This document shows, piece by piece, positions 27,431 to 35,472 of a stretch of DNA of 64,000 nt; the stretch's first letter is position 1; each line of letters starts with the position of its first letter. The notes beneath the pieces are model-generated. The model saw nothing but the letters and a program-made list of their open reading frames with translations, made no database searches and was not told the DNA's origin. The DNA lies in NCBI RefSeq assembly GCF_002081715.1, contig NZ_MUKP01000001.1:247812-311811 (forward strand), written 5' to 3'. The DNA is from Nocardia donostiensis. GTDB taxonomy: Bacteria > Actinomycetota > Actinomycetes > Mycobacteriales > Mycobacteriaceae. Made by a program: the position numbers and the translations under genes.

Positions 27431-27889
27431 TTATGTGGTGCCGGCGGGGTTGTCGATGACGTACCGCCAGCTCCCGTCTGCTTGCCTGCGGACTATGTCG
27501 GTGGCGGTGCCGGTGAGGTCGATGGTGTGCCCGTCCGGGGACGTTCCGGATATGGACCAGTCGACGATGAGCAAGGCGATATCCCCCGCCTGGTATGCGT
27601 GCCGCAGACGCGCTCGGAGCGGGACACCGAAACTACGCAGGTGATCGAGGGCGGCGGCGCGGTTCGGGCCGGTCATCGGTGTGCCAGGTGCGGGTACCAG
27701 TACCGCTTCTGGTTCGTACAGCTCGTTCAGCGCGGCGGTGTCGGCGTTGTTGAACAGGTCGACCCAGCGTTCGATATGGGTTGCAAGCGCCGAATGGATA
27801 TCGGCTCCCGACATGGACGTTACGCCGGAGGTAGAGGCCGAAAAGGAAGCGGTGCCGGAATTCGGCTGAGCGTCATGAATGTTCTGCAT
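27431..27889 (-). CDS. SnoaL/NTF2-like protein (SgcJ/EcaC type)
   Basis: A 152-residue NTF2-fold protein. The helix HIERWVDLFNNADTAALNELYEPEAVLVPAPGT and the C-terminal strand GSWRYVIDNP are typical of the SgcJ/EcaC or DUF4440 group, which includes small ketosteroid-isomerase-like enzymes and ligand-binding proteins. ATG 27889 has GGGG just ahead; ATG 27814 is an alternative that keeps the whole domain. The catalytic role and substrate cannot be inferred. Confidence 0.82.
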   Translation of the reverse strand: MQNIHDAQPNSGTASFSASTSGVTSMSGADIHSALATHIERWVDLFNNADTAALNELYEPEAVLVPAPGTPMTGPNRAAALDHLRSFGVPLRARLRHAYQAGDIALLIVDWSISGTSPDGHTIDLTGTATDIVRRQADGSWRYVIDNPAGTT

Positions 27890-28041
27890 GACCCCAAAAG
27901 CATAACATTGCCACTCTTCTCGGCTCTCGTGGAGCAGTCGCAAAGACTTGCCGCCCGCTTGCCCTGGCTTACGGGACCCGCTTCGGGTGTTCGGTGCGGG
28001 CCGGGCTGGATAGGCTGCCATGGTCGGGGCAGCTCCCTGGG

Positions 28042-28863
28042 CTACTGAGTAACTGCTCCGCCGCCCTGCTGATCGAGAGCTCGCTGCATTGCCGCGACGC
28101 ATCGCTGGATCTGCACCTGACCCGGCAGGTGGACTTGGCCGAAGATTCGTTGTCGCTGCATCTCGAAGGGGACGACGACGAATTGCGGTTGATCGGTAAA
28201 GAACGATGCGGTCTTCAGCTTGCGTCCCGAGTTGCCTGCTTTGAATTCTCGGTTAGCGATGAAGAGTTCGAGCAGGACGTTGCCGCACCATGCGTCGACC
28301 CGGAAAAGGGCGTCGGCCAGCGGGTGACAGAGGAGCGGGAGCCCGTGTTCTCGTAGTGATGCGATGACGTAGAGCTCGCGCAAGAACGAGTAGTAGAAGA
28401 TTCCAAGGCGCCATCGCATCGCATTACGTGCTTGCGCATGGGTGAAGCCATGAGCTTGGGCTTCTCCGACCTTGGCCTGGGCTGGTTCCCATAGCCACTG
28501 TCTCACCTCCGCGCCTCGAGCCCATTCTTGGAATTCATCCCATGTGAAGACACTCTTGTGCTCTTCGAGCATGAGGTGGAAGAGATGCGTGAACGCGAAG
28601 TCGGGGTACCAATTCTTGATCAGATCGACTCCGAGCGCTTCCTGCTGGTCGACCGAGCCGAGGGAGTGTGAGGTCCCCAGACGGAGGATGTCATCGGCGG
28701 CAAGGGTGTAGGGAGTACTCGTCACATGAGAGAGCACAGTGCGGGTGACATGTTCCCGGTTGGAACGGCTTTGCCACACCTCGAGCGCGTTCCTGGCGAT
28801 TCGTCCTTCTGACGTGAAGTGTTGTACAACCTCGGTGCCGCTAGTGGAAGGCATCCGCATCAC
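28042..28863 (-). CDS. Unrecognised protein in the restriction-modification island
   Basis: About 270-273 residues; the start may be GTG 28863 or one of two ATGs within nine bases. I do not recognise the family. The N-terminal half is helical (including FHLMLEEHKSVFTWDEFQEW). The C-terminal half contains HPLADALFRVDAWCGNVLLE followed by LFIAN and GRK, an arrangement of Asp, Glu and Lys that could be a PD-(D/E)XK-type nuclease core, though this is weak. It lies 146 bases downstream of the small regulator gene on the same strand, with NaeI-type restriction genes beyond. Its base composition resembles the island. A role in restriction or another defence is a guess from position. Confidence 0.6.
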   Translation of the reverse strand: MMRMPSTSGTEVVQHFTSEGRIARNALEVWQSRSNREHVTRTVLSHVTSTPYTLAADDILRLGTSHSLGSVDQQEALGVDLIKNWYPDFAFTHLFHLMLEEHKSVFTWDEFQEWARGAEVRQWLWEPAQAKVGEAQAHGFTHAQARNAMRWRLGIFYYSFLRELYVIASLREHGLPLLCHPLADALFRVDAWCGNVLLELFIANREFKAGNSGRKLKTASFFTDQPQFVVVPFEMQRQRIFGQVHLPGQVQIQRCVAAMQRALDQQGGGAVTQ

Positions 28864-29009
28864 TCAACCCACACATTCGCTCTCGTTTGCTGAAAACGGC
28901 AACACCATAGGCCTGACCCCTGACAGAGTTCGTTCGTTCAGCTCGGGTGTAGATCCCGAGCGCACTTCGTTGTGTCGTTGATGCAGAGGGGTGGTCGGGG
29001 ATTTCGAGG

Positions 29010-29213
29010 TCAGCTGGTCTCGAAGTCGGGTTGCGGGACCGGTTCACTCGGGCGTGGCGGGAACTCGTCGGTGTCGTGCACGAGCCAGCGAAAGAACGCC
29101 ACGATATGGCTGTTGACGTTCGAGTCAACCTGTTCGACTGCCAGTCTCACCCGCTGTCGCAGCTCAGGGTCGGCGCGATAAATCGCGGCGGGGTAGCGGT
29201 GCTGGCTGGGCAT
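29010..29213 (-). CDS. Small ribbon-helix-helix-like regulator beside the methyltransferase gene
   Basis: A 67-residue protein with a pattern fitting a ribbon-helix-helix DNA-binding fold: a strand (AAIYRADP), helix (ELRQRVRLAVEQ), turn (VDSNVN) and helix (SHIVAFFRWLV), then a proline-rich acidic tail. It is divergent from the cytosine methyltransferase gene, and two perfect palindromes lie between them. It is therefore a candidate controller of the restriction-modification genes, in place of the usual XRE-type C protein. The ATG at 29213 has GAAGG directly against it, so the mRNA may be poorly translated or leaderless. Confidence 0.65.
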   Translation of the reverse strand: MPSQHRYPAAIYRADPELRQRVRLAVEQVDSNVNSHIVAFFRWLVHDTDEFPPRPSEPVPQPDFETS

Positions 29214-29231
29214 CCTTCAACTATGCCACAG

Positions 29232-29279
29232 GTGGATATCCACTGACGGGTGCGCTATCGTGGGTGGATATCCACCCAC
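29232..29279. promoter_or_regulatory. Twin palindromic operators between the regulator and methyltransferase genes
   Basis: GTGGATATCCAC (29232-29243) and GTGGGTGGATATCCACCCAC (29260-29279) are perfect palindromes of 12 and 20 bases sharing one core. Their centres are 32 bases apart, about three helical turns, so two regulator dimers could bind one face of the DNA. Confidence 0.75.
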
Positions 29280-29295
29280 TACCTGGGGAGATGCG

Positions 29296-29361
29296 ATGAG
29301 CGTGGCTCGCTGGCAAGGATCCGAAATGGGAATCCAGCAGGTTGTCGGAGAGGTCGGCTAG
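29296..29361 (+). CDS. Possible 21-residue leader peptide coupled to the methyltransferase
   Basis: A short frame encodes MSVARWQGSEMGIQQVVGEV plus a final Gly. GGGGAG lies five bases before its ATG, and its TAG stop shares one base with the methyltransferase GTG (TAGTG). That arrangement suggests translational coupling. It is too short to judge by homology. Confidence 0.4.
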   Translation: MSVARWQGSEMGIQQVVGEVG

Positions 29362-30545
29362 TGTTTCACGGCGTGGACGCACGGACATTGACGGTGATCG
29401 ACCTGTTCGCAGGTTGCGGTGGTATGACCTCGGGGTTCGTGGCGGCGAAAGACTACGAGCCGGTGATGGCGGTGGAGTTCAACTTCGAGGCCGCGGCGAC
29501 ATATGCGGCGAACTTCGGGGAGTCGCACACCCGCTTCGCCGACATTGCTGACATCCCAGACGGGGATATCCCAGAAGTCGACGTGATTATCGGGGGCCCA
29601 CCATGTCAGGGGTTCTCCAACCTCGGGTCGAAGAACGTCGACGACCCGCGTAATAAGCTGTGGAAGGAGTACATCCGCTTCGTCCGCCACGCTCGCCCTA
29701 AGGTCTTCGTCATCGAGAACGTGGACCGCTTCTTCTCTTCGAGTGAGTTTGCTTTGCTCAAAGCAGAGGTACGACCGGGCGGCTTGCTCGAGGGGTATCA
29801 CCTCGAGGCGGGGTTCCTGTTGGCGGCGGATTTCGGTGTACCGCAGCGGCGTAAACGAACTATTGTGATCGGCTCGCGCATCGGTAAGATCCCGCTGCCC
29901 ATGCCCACCCACAACCCGCCGGGCGCTATGGGGGGCCAGCCGTCCTGGCACACAACCCGCGACGTGTTAGCTGGTTTGCCTGAGGTGCCTCCCACCAGGG
30001 AGCTACCCGATTCCTGGGCTCAAGTCTTTGGTGAGCGGGTGCGCGGAGTCTTCAAGACGACAGAACTGCACATCGGCCGCAATCCGACCCAGCTGTCTCT
30101 GGATCGGTACCGGCATATTCCGCCCGGCGGCGGTCGGTTCAACTTGCCGGATCACCTCCTATCGCGGTGCTGGAGGGAGAAGAAGACCGGTACCACTGAC
30201 GTGATGGGACGGATGCAGTGGGATATGCCGTCGTTGACCATCCGTACCGAGTTCTATAAGCCGGAAAAGGGGCAGTACCTGCACCCGCAGTGGGAGCGTG
30301 ACGATCCGAAGCGCAGCGTGGACCGTCCGATTACCCATTTCGAGGCTGCACGGTTGCAAAGTTTTGCTGACTCGTTCGGATGGTGTGGCAGCAAGATCGA
30401 GATTGCTCGGCAGATCGGAAATGCGGTCCCGCCGATGCTGGCCGAGGCAATCGCGCATCACCTCAAGCCATACCTATACGGCACAGCAGGCAGGGCCGGG
30501 GGGCTTGCGTCTCTGCCCTGCCGGTTGTGCAGTAGCCATCAGTAG
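29361..30545 (+). CDS. DNA (cytosine-5) methyltransferase of a NaeI-type restriction-modification system
   Basis: Methylates cytosine at C5 to protect DNA from the convergent endonuclease. Motifs in order: I (VIDLFAGCGGMTSGF), IV with the catalytic cysteine (GGPPCQGFS), VI (VIENV), VIII (QRRKRTIVIG), a target-recognition region of about 150 residues, and X (ARQIGNAVPP). The GTG at 29361 is chosen because it is coupled to the short leader frame and begins just before motif I. The protein is 394 residues. The predicted target, by its partner, is GCCGGC. Its 3' end overlaps the endonuclease gene by seven bases. Confidence 0.93.
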   Translation: MFHGVDARTLTVIDLFAGCGGMTSGFVAAKDYEPVMAVEFNFEAAATYAANFGESHTRFADIADIPDGDIPEVDVIIGGPPCQGFSNLGSKNVDDPRNKLWKEYIRFVRHARPKVFVIENVDRFFSSSEFALLKAEVRPGGLLEGYHLEAGFLLAADFGVPQRRKRTIVIGSRIGKIPLPMPTHNPPGAMGGQPSWHTTRDVLAGLPEVPPTRELPDSWAQVFGERVRGVFKTTELHIGRNPTQLSLDRYRHIPPGGGRFNLPDHLLSRCWREKKTGTTDVMGRMQWDMPSLTIRTEFYKPEKGQYLHPQWERDDPKRSVDRPITHFEAARLQSFADSFGWCGSKIEIARQIGNAVPPMLAEAIAHHLKPYLYGTAGRAGGLASLPCRLCSSHQ

Positions 30546-31495
30546 CGAATCGAGGGAAGGGGCGCCGTCGGTTCGTCGCTTTCGGTCACCGCATACCGGT
30601 CCCCGGCGATCAGCGCGGTGGGGCGGTCGTTGGTGCCATCAGGAACGCGGACTAGCCGCACAGCGATGAAGTTCCCCTTTGGGGGTACAGGTAGCTCCAG
30701 GGCTTGCGCAATTTTCGGGCTGTCGTTCTGATGTCCTAGAACGGCAATGCCCTCTCGGCTCAACACCTTTCGTGCGTCACGGCATCGCTTCATCCCATCT
30801 TGCTGCATGGCAACTGTGACTGCAGTATTGCGGTCGATCAGCACACCTCGCACGTGGCGCAGCAACTCGTTGATGCGCTTTTGCCCAGAGCCGGCTCCGA
30901 AGATCGTCTCTCGGGTGGCGATGGGTAGCGAGAGCAGGAGATTGGGGGGTAAAGCTGCGTCTCGGAACAGCCAGGTGATGGAAGTTTTGGCGCTCTTGGT
31001 CAGGGTCTTCTTCCCGTCCTGGTTCGAGCCCTTATTGAGTAGCTCGGGTCGGATACGGATAAGCCCGACATCGAAGATGCGCTTACGATCGTTCGCATGC
31101 AGTAGTAGGCAGATATGGTTCAGTGCTTCACGCGGAATCGCCCAGTCTCCGCGCAGTGAGAATTTCGCGTCCACATCGTGGCCTTGCACCTTGTAGTCCA
31201 TGCGATCACCGGGCGGCAGTTCGAATGCGGCGCGGACAACAATCTCGACCTTCGTACCGAGGTAGGTCTTCTCGGTCTTACTCAGCTCCTCGATATCGAA
31301 CCGGCCGGTCCGCTGGCCGTCCAGAACCTCGTCGAGAGACTGACGGAAGACGTCCGCAAATCGCCTCTCTAGGTTTTCCTGTCCGCGGAACCACTCGACC
31401 ACCTCGGCCAACTCGGCATCATCGGTAGTAGTTGCCTGAAGCGACGTTGCGTCTGCCTGCACGGACATGTTGAACAGTGCCCCTATTTCGTTCAC
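30539..31495 (-). CDS. NaeI family type II restriction endonuclease
   Basis: A 318-residue homologue of NaeI, a type IIE enzyme that cuts GCC^GGC and needs two sites. Comparison with NaeI from memory gives a constant offset of 14 residues: Glu84, Asp100, Asp109 and Lys111 match the catalytic Glu70, Asp86, Asp95 and Lys97. The ligase-like segment SLDEVLDGQR is present, with Val57 where NaeI has Leu43, the position at which a Lys substitution turns NaeI into a topoisomerase. The C-terminal effector domain (KRCRDARKVL, AVLGHQNDSPKIAQALELPVPPKG) is intact. All active-site residues are present, so it is probably functional. Confidence 0.92.
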   Translation of the reverse strand: MNEIGALFNMSVQADATSLQATTTDDAELAEVVEWFRGQENLERRFADVFRQSLDEVLDGQRTGRFDIEELSKTEKTYLGTKVEIVVRAAFELPPGDRMDYKVQGHDVDAKFSLRGDWAIPREALNHICLLLHANDRKRIFDVGLIRIRPELLNKGSNQDGKKTLTKSAKTSITWLFRDAALPPNLLLSLPIATRETIFGAGSGQKRINELLRHVRGVLIDRNTAVTVAMQQDGMKRCRDARKVLSREGIAVLGHQNDSPKIAQALELPVPPKGNFIAVRLVRVPDGTNDRPTALIAGDRYAVTESDEPTAPLPSIRY

Positions 31496-31674
31496 CGAAA
31501 GAATGTAGCCCGAGTGCCGCTCGACGTGAGAGCAAGGCGTTGCTGCCCTCTCACCGAGCAGACACCCCTCCTACAACGCGGGCAGCGGCTTTCAGCGCGG
31601 AACTTGTTTCGGGCGCCCGATGAGTGGGGGGTGGGTAGGCTGCCATGGTCGGTGACTACAGCGAAGGGGGCAGC

Positions 31675-32280
31675 GTGTCCTACAGGTCCAGGGTTCGGCG
31701 GGGGATCGGGGTGTTGGTTGCGGCGGGGTTCGTGGTGGCCGGGTGCGGTGGGGAGACCGGGGGGACGGCTGAGCCGGAGCAGGCTTCGCAGGTGAGTGCG
31801 AGTGGAGAGGCTTCGGTGGGCGAGACCAGTGCGCCGGAGACCAGCAGCAGTGAGGAAGCGCTGTGGGATCCGTGTGGGTTGCCGGAGTCTGCGTTGACCG
31901 AAACCGGCATGGTTCCTGCGTCCGAGGAGGCCGGTATCGGCAGTGTCGACTGGACTGATGCGGGGTGGAAGGTCTGCAAATGGAAAGCGACGGCAGGCTG
32001 GTACTCGTTGACTGTCTTCTCTGGCACGCCGTCATTGGCAGATGTTCAGGCCAGAACCGACTTCAAGGATTTTCGTCCGAAGACCAGCGGCTCTCGTCAA
32101 GCCGTCCAGTTCCTCCAAGCTGGCTCCTCTGAGGACCTCCGCTGTCATCTAGCGGTCGAATTGCAGCAAGGAACAGCCATATTTACTGTTACTGCGCGAG
32201 CTTCCATTGGTGCGCAGGAAGATCCGTGTGTGGTTGTTGGTCGGCACGCGACCGACCTGGCCGTGCACCTGCCCGAATAG
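31675..32280 (+). CDS. DUF3558 family lipoprotein
   Basis: A 201-residue secreted lipoprotein. The signal GIGVLVAAGFVVAGCGG gives a lipobox cysteine near residue 24, followed by a Ser/Glu/Thr-rich linker and the DUF3558 domain that opens WDPCGLPESAL; conserved cysteines in WKVCKWKA, DLRCHLAV and EDPCVVVG probably pair. GTG 31675 is chosen because AAGGGGG lies ahead; ATG 31645 would spoil the signal peptide. It is followed 12 bases later by a small helical gene, probably an operon. The function is unknown. Confidence 0.85.
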   Translation: MSYRSRVRRGIGVLVAAGFVVAGCGGETGGTAEPEQASQVSASGEASVGETSAPETSSSEEALWDPCGLPESALTETGMVPASEEAGIGSVDWTDAGWKVCKWKATAGWYSLTVFSGTPSLADVQARTDFKDFRPKTSGSRQAVQFLQAGSSEDLRCHLAVELQQGTAIFTVTARASIGAQEDPCVVVGRHATDLAVHLPE

Positions 32281-32292
32281 AAGGGGGATGAC

Positions 32293-32676
32293 GTGGAGAT
32301 CATGGGCGCTGATCCGAAGCAGTGGCGGCGGCTACTGGATAGTGCGAATGCAGGGGAGTTGACCTTGGACCCCGCCGTAAGCGAGGGGCTGGACAAGGCA
32401 TGCGATACCTATCTTGCGCAGTTGGAGGAGATCTACGAGGCTTCTCTGGATGTTGCGGTTGTGGATGGTTTCGGCCCCTTTCCCTCAGGGCAAGCGTTGA
32501 AGGAGAAATTCTCCCTGAAAGGGAGTGGAACTCCGCAGTCGATCGACGCAATTCTCAGAGAACACATCGAGACCGTCAAATTAATCAAGCAGGTCGTCGC
32601 CAAGTCGATCGCCAATGCACAGGCGGTGGATGAGTCGACGGGGCAGGCGATTACGAAGACTGGGCCCGACCAGTAG
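32293..32676 (+). CDS. Small helical protein related to the EspG-operon protein
   Basis: A 127-residue acidic helical protein, probably started by GTG 32293 just after the lipoprotein gene. It shows the same pattern as the protein at 6495-6884: an ACDTYL helix, VVDGFGPFPSGQAL, a F-x-x-KGS motif, and a C-terminal helix with IANAQAVDE. I do not know a name for the family. Pairing with a DUF3558 lipoprotein suggests an envelope or type VII secretion link, but this is inference. Confidence 0.65.
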   Translation: MEIMGADPKQWRRLLDSANAGELTLDPAVSEGLDKACDTYLAQLEEIYEASLDVAVVDGFGPFPSGQALKEKFSLKGSGTPQSIDAILREHIETVKLIKQVVAKSIANAQAVDESTGQAITKTGPDQ

Positions 32677-32800
32677 CAACTCGGGAGCAGCGCGCAGACC
32701 GGATGAGTCGGCCTTCGGTGCCGCCTGAACTACCGCCCGCTCGAAGGCCGATGTTCGATCAGGTGCTCCTCGCTACCTAGCTGGGCGAGACCAAGACTGA

Positions 32801-32833
32801 AGCGGCCCCGTGCCACTCGAGCCCGGGGCCGCT
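32801..32833 (-). terminator. Hairpin terminator after the DUF397 gene
   Basis: Perfect 10-base arms (AGCGGCCCCG and its complement) around a 13-base loop, just past the DUF397 stop. It may serve transcripts from both sides. Confidence 0.7.
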
Positions 32834-32839
32834 CGTGGA

Positions 32840-33046
32840 TCAGGAGCGCTGGAAGGCTCCGCGTGTTACGCCAGCGGTGAAGGCTTCCCACTCAGTCGGG
32901 CTGAATACCAGGGCAGGGCCGGTCGGGTTCTTCGAGTCGCGGACACCTACAACGCCCGCATCGAGGAAGGCGACTTCGACACACTCTCTGGAACCGTCGC
33001 TTCGGCTGCTCTTGAACCACTTTGCACCGGAAAGATCAAGATTCAC
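32840..33046 (-). CDS. DUF397 domain protein
   Basis: A 68-residue protein with the DUF397 pattern: WFKSSRSDGSRECVEVAFL, VGVRDSKNPTGPALVF, and FSPTEWEAFTAGV. Such proteins are almost always encoded beside XRE/DUF5753 regulators in actinobacteria. They are thought to act as toxin-like or anti-regulator partners, though the mechanism varies. Its start overlaps the regulator stop (ATGA). Confidence 0.93.
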   Translation of the reverse strand: MNLDLSGAKWFKSSRSDGSRECVEVAFLDAGVVGVRDSKNPTGPALVFSPTEWEAFTAGVTRGAFQRS

Positions 33047-33924
33047 GGTAGAAACCCCTTCGCTACCTGGCGGAGCACAGTCCTGGAAGCTACGTCATCC
33101 AATGCAGCGTCCAGGAACATCTTGTGAGCCTCATGGTACCGGCGAACGTTGTCGGGTTTCTCAAGATACAGACTGCCCGCGAGATTTTCTATGTAGACAA
33201 CGGGTGGTTCTACCGGTCCGCGTTGTTGCTCTTGGCCAAAGCCAAGAATGACGAACTGGCCGGAAGCCGCCCCGCCTGGAAGTCCAGCGCGAAAGGGCAG
33301 TACCCGAACAGAGATGTTCTCGCGCGTACTCATGTCGGCCAGGTGCCTGAGCTGACCTGCCATGACTTTGCCATCGCCAATGACACGATGCAAAACTGTT
33401 TCGTGTAGCACCAGATCCACCGACGTTGGTTGCCTGCGGCGAGTGATTATCAGCTGGCGATGCTGCCGCATCCTCACGCGGCGTTCATGATCTGCATCGG
33501 ACTCATCGGGGTGGTCCGCGCGGACGAGCACACGGGTGTAGTCGGGTGTCTGCAATATCCCTGGCACCAGCTCGACGTGATACGAGGTGAATGTTTGAGC
33601 TGCTGCCTCCAACCCCATGTAGACGTCGAAGTCGGCTGGGATCAGGTCGCCGAACTCATGCCACCAACTCTTCACATTCGCTTGCTGCGCAAGGCCGCAG
33701 AATGCTTCGGTCAGCTTCTCCGGCACCCCGTACAGTTCACACGCAGCCTCCACGTCGCGAATCTTGACGCGCCCGTTGAGTCCTCGTTCCAAGCGTTGCA
33801 AACTGCTTGACCCCATTTGAAGTAGCTCAGCGGCGCGGACCTGGCTGAGCCCCGCACGGGTGCGCCAGTCCATCAGGTAGCGGCCCAGTTGTCGCCGCGG
33901 CAGTGTTGATCCGTTGTCCTGCAA
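33043..33924 (-). CDS. XRE family regulator with DUF5753 domain
   Basis: A 293-residue regulator. The N-terminal helix-turn-helix (residues about 10-65, with LSQVRAAELLQMGSSSLQRLERG) is followed by the DUF5753 domain (about 100-285, with YHVELVPGILQTPDYTR and SVRVLPFRAG). It is translationally coupled to DUF397 and forms the common BldB/WhiJ-type actinobacterial pair. Targets are unknown. Confidence 0.93.
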   Translation of the reverse strand: MQDNGSTLPRRQLGRYLMDWRTRAGLSQVRAAELLQMGSSSLQRLERGLNGRVKIRDVEAACELYGVPEKLTEAFCGLAQQANVKSWWHEFGDLIPADFDVYMGLEAAAQTFTSYHVELVPGILQTPDYTRVLVRADHPDESDADHERRVRMRQHRQLIITRRRQPTSVDLVLHETVLHRVIGDGKVMAGQLRHLADMSTRENISVRVLPFRAGLPGGAASGQFVILGFGQEQQRGPVEPPVVYIENLAGSLYLEKPDNVRRYHEAHKMFLDAALDDVASRTVLRQVAKGFLP

Positions 33925-34304
33925 GGTTCCTCCCCTGTTCGGGTGGGCCGGTGCGGCCCGTTTCGGGTGGAGCTTGGCGGCTGTCGCGGGCGGTGTTATG
34001 GGACTTTGCTCGACTTTTCGTGACCTGATCGTTTCCGCGCACGCCTCAACTCCGGCGGATGTTTCCTCGACATGCGCTCAACGCGCGAACCCCGCCGAGA
34101 AAACTACCAGCTACCAAGACATTTCGGAGCGTTCCAGGAAATACAGGCGAAAGACTTCATAACAGCTGATCGATGGCGACCAGCAGCTCATGCTTGCCCG
34201 GAGCCGGTCGCCGCCGATGCCACCCGGGAACTGTTCTCGTTCCACTACAGTTCGAACGGCCACTACGGATGTTTCGGTGGCCATTACGGGTTGGAAAGAC
34301 AGCG
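33925..34304. other. Non-coding region between the XRE and lipase genes
   Basis: This 380-base stretch holds the divergent promoters of the XRE pair and the lipase gene. Short frames are present but lack good start signals or recognisable sequence. An in-frame upward extension of the lipase frame to 34173 is possible but unsupported. The base composition is a little AT-rich. Confidence 0.45.
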
Positions 34305-35459
34305 GTGATACCTCCAGCGAAACTGTTCGCCGAGGTGGCGGGACGAATCGTCGGCGCGCTCGAGCATGCGCGGTTCGCTGTGGGAGAGCGCATCAATGCG
34401 GTGACGCGGCAGATGCGGCGGGCGCAAAAGGACCTGAAGAACGCCGATCGGCTGCCAGGAGCGGAAGGCACGGCCGCGCGGACCAAGCAGGTCGGGGACG
34501 GGGTCGAGCATCCGGCGTCGCGGGGAATCTCCTTCTCCGCGGCAATGCGTTCACGCGAGTCACGCGAGATGGATGCCACGCTGTCGAAGCTGGCGAGCGA
34601 TGTGTACAACCCGCCTGGTACGGATCGGATAGATGGGTTCATCCGCCTCGACAGAGCCGAACTGGAGCGAGTGGGTATACCGGTAGAAGCATTGAACGAT
34701 CGGGCCAGTGGCCTGACCGCAGCACTGTACCGCGACGAACAGGGGCGTCACGTGCTCGCCTTCGCAGGCACCGACGAACGCAGCTGGAAAAGCTGGAAAG
34801 CCAACCTGTATCAGGGGGCGGGGCTTCGGGCGCAGCAGTATGTGCTGGCAGGCCGTCTGGGCAAACTGGTCCGTGCCGCATTCGGTAATGAGCTGGTGCT
34901 GACCGGTCATTCTCTCGGCGGCGGTCTGGCCGCCACCGCGGCACTGAAATCGGGTGCGCCCGCAGTGACGTTCAACGCGGCCGGACTAACGGACCGAACC
35001 ATCCGCGGTCTCGGATTGGAACCCGAGAACGCCAGGAAGTACGCGGCCGCCGGGAATGTGCGCAACTACATCGTGGCGGGCGATCCGCTGACCGGAATTC
35101 AGGAGGCCCACCGCGCCCGCCGCTCGACGATCGGCGGAATCGCCGGAGGTCTCATCGGCTCCGCGATGGGCGGGGCCGTCGGTGGCTCGGTCGGCCGGGC
35201 CACGGGCAGCGTGGCGGGACGTGGGATCGGTGGTGTCGTCGGCGCGGCGATCGGCGGTTCGGCCGGGGCAACGGTCACCGCAGGCGGGCTGGCGCGCGTA
35301 CAACCCGCCCTCGGCGCGAGAATAGACCTGCCCGACCCGTTTTCGCCGGAGGAGTACAGCGGACGATTTTCTCGTGCGTTGGAACTGCACAGGATGACCG
35401 GTGTTCAGCGGGCACTAGAGGACACACGGCCTTGGTCGAAACCACCGCCCGACGGCTGA
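34305..35459 (+). CDS. Lipase-like protein (DUF2974/class 3 fold) with glycine-zipper C-terminus
   Basis: A 384-residue predicted phospholipase or lipase. The alpha/beta-hydrolase core includes HVLAFAGTDERSWKSW, the nucleophile elbow LTGHSLGGGLAATAAL and a FNAAGLTDRTI segment; a late Asp and His are plausible but not certain. Residues about 280-330 form a Gly-rich alternating stretch (GGIAGGLIGSAMGGAVGG) of glycine-zipper type that may insert in membranes. GGAAAG lies before GTG 34305. It is followed 13 bases later by an ankyrin-repeat gene, an order known for lipase toxins and their immunity proteins. No signal peptide is visible. Confidence 0.72.
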   Translation: MIPPAKLFAEVAGRIVGALEHARFAVGERINAVTRQMRRAQKDLKNADRLPGAEGTAARTKQVGDGVEHPASRGISFSAAMRSRESREMDATLSKLASDVYNPPGTDRIDGFIRLDRAELERVGIPVEALNDRASGLTAALYRDEQGRHVLAFAGTDERSWKSWKANLYQGAGLRAQQYVLAGRLGKLVRAAFGNELVLTGHSLGGGLAATAALKSGAPAVTFNAAGLTDRTIRGLGLEPENARKYAAAGNVRNYIVAGDPLTGIQEAHRARRSTIGGIAGGLIGSAMGGAVGGSVGRATGSVAGRGIGGVVGAAIGGSAGATVTAGGLARVQPALGARIDLPDPFSPEEYSGRFSRALELHRMTGVQRALEDTRPWSKPPPDG

Positions 35460-35472
35460 GGAAGGACCCGCA

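Noticed and set aside
28841..29128. A 95-codon minus-strand frame between the unrecognised gene and the small regulator
   Set aside because: It overlaps both better-supported genes, has low-complexity composition and no ribosome binding site.
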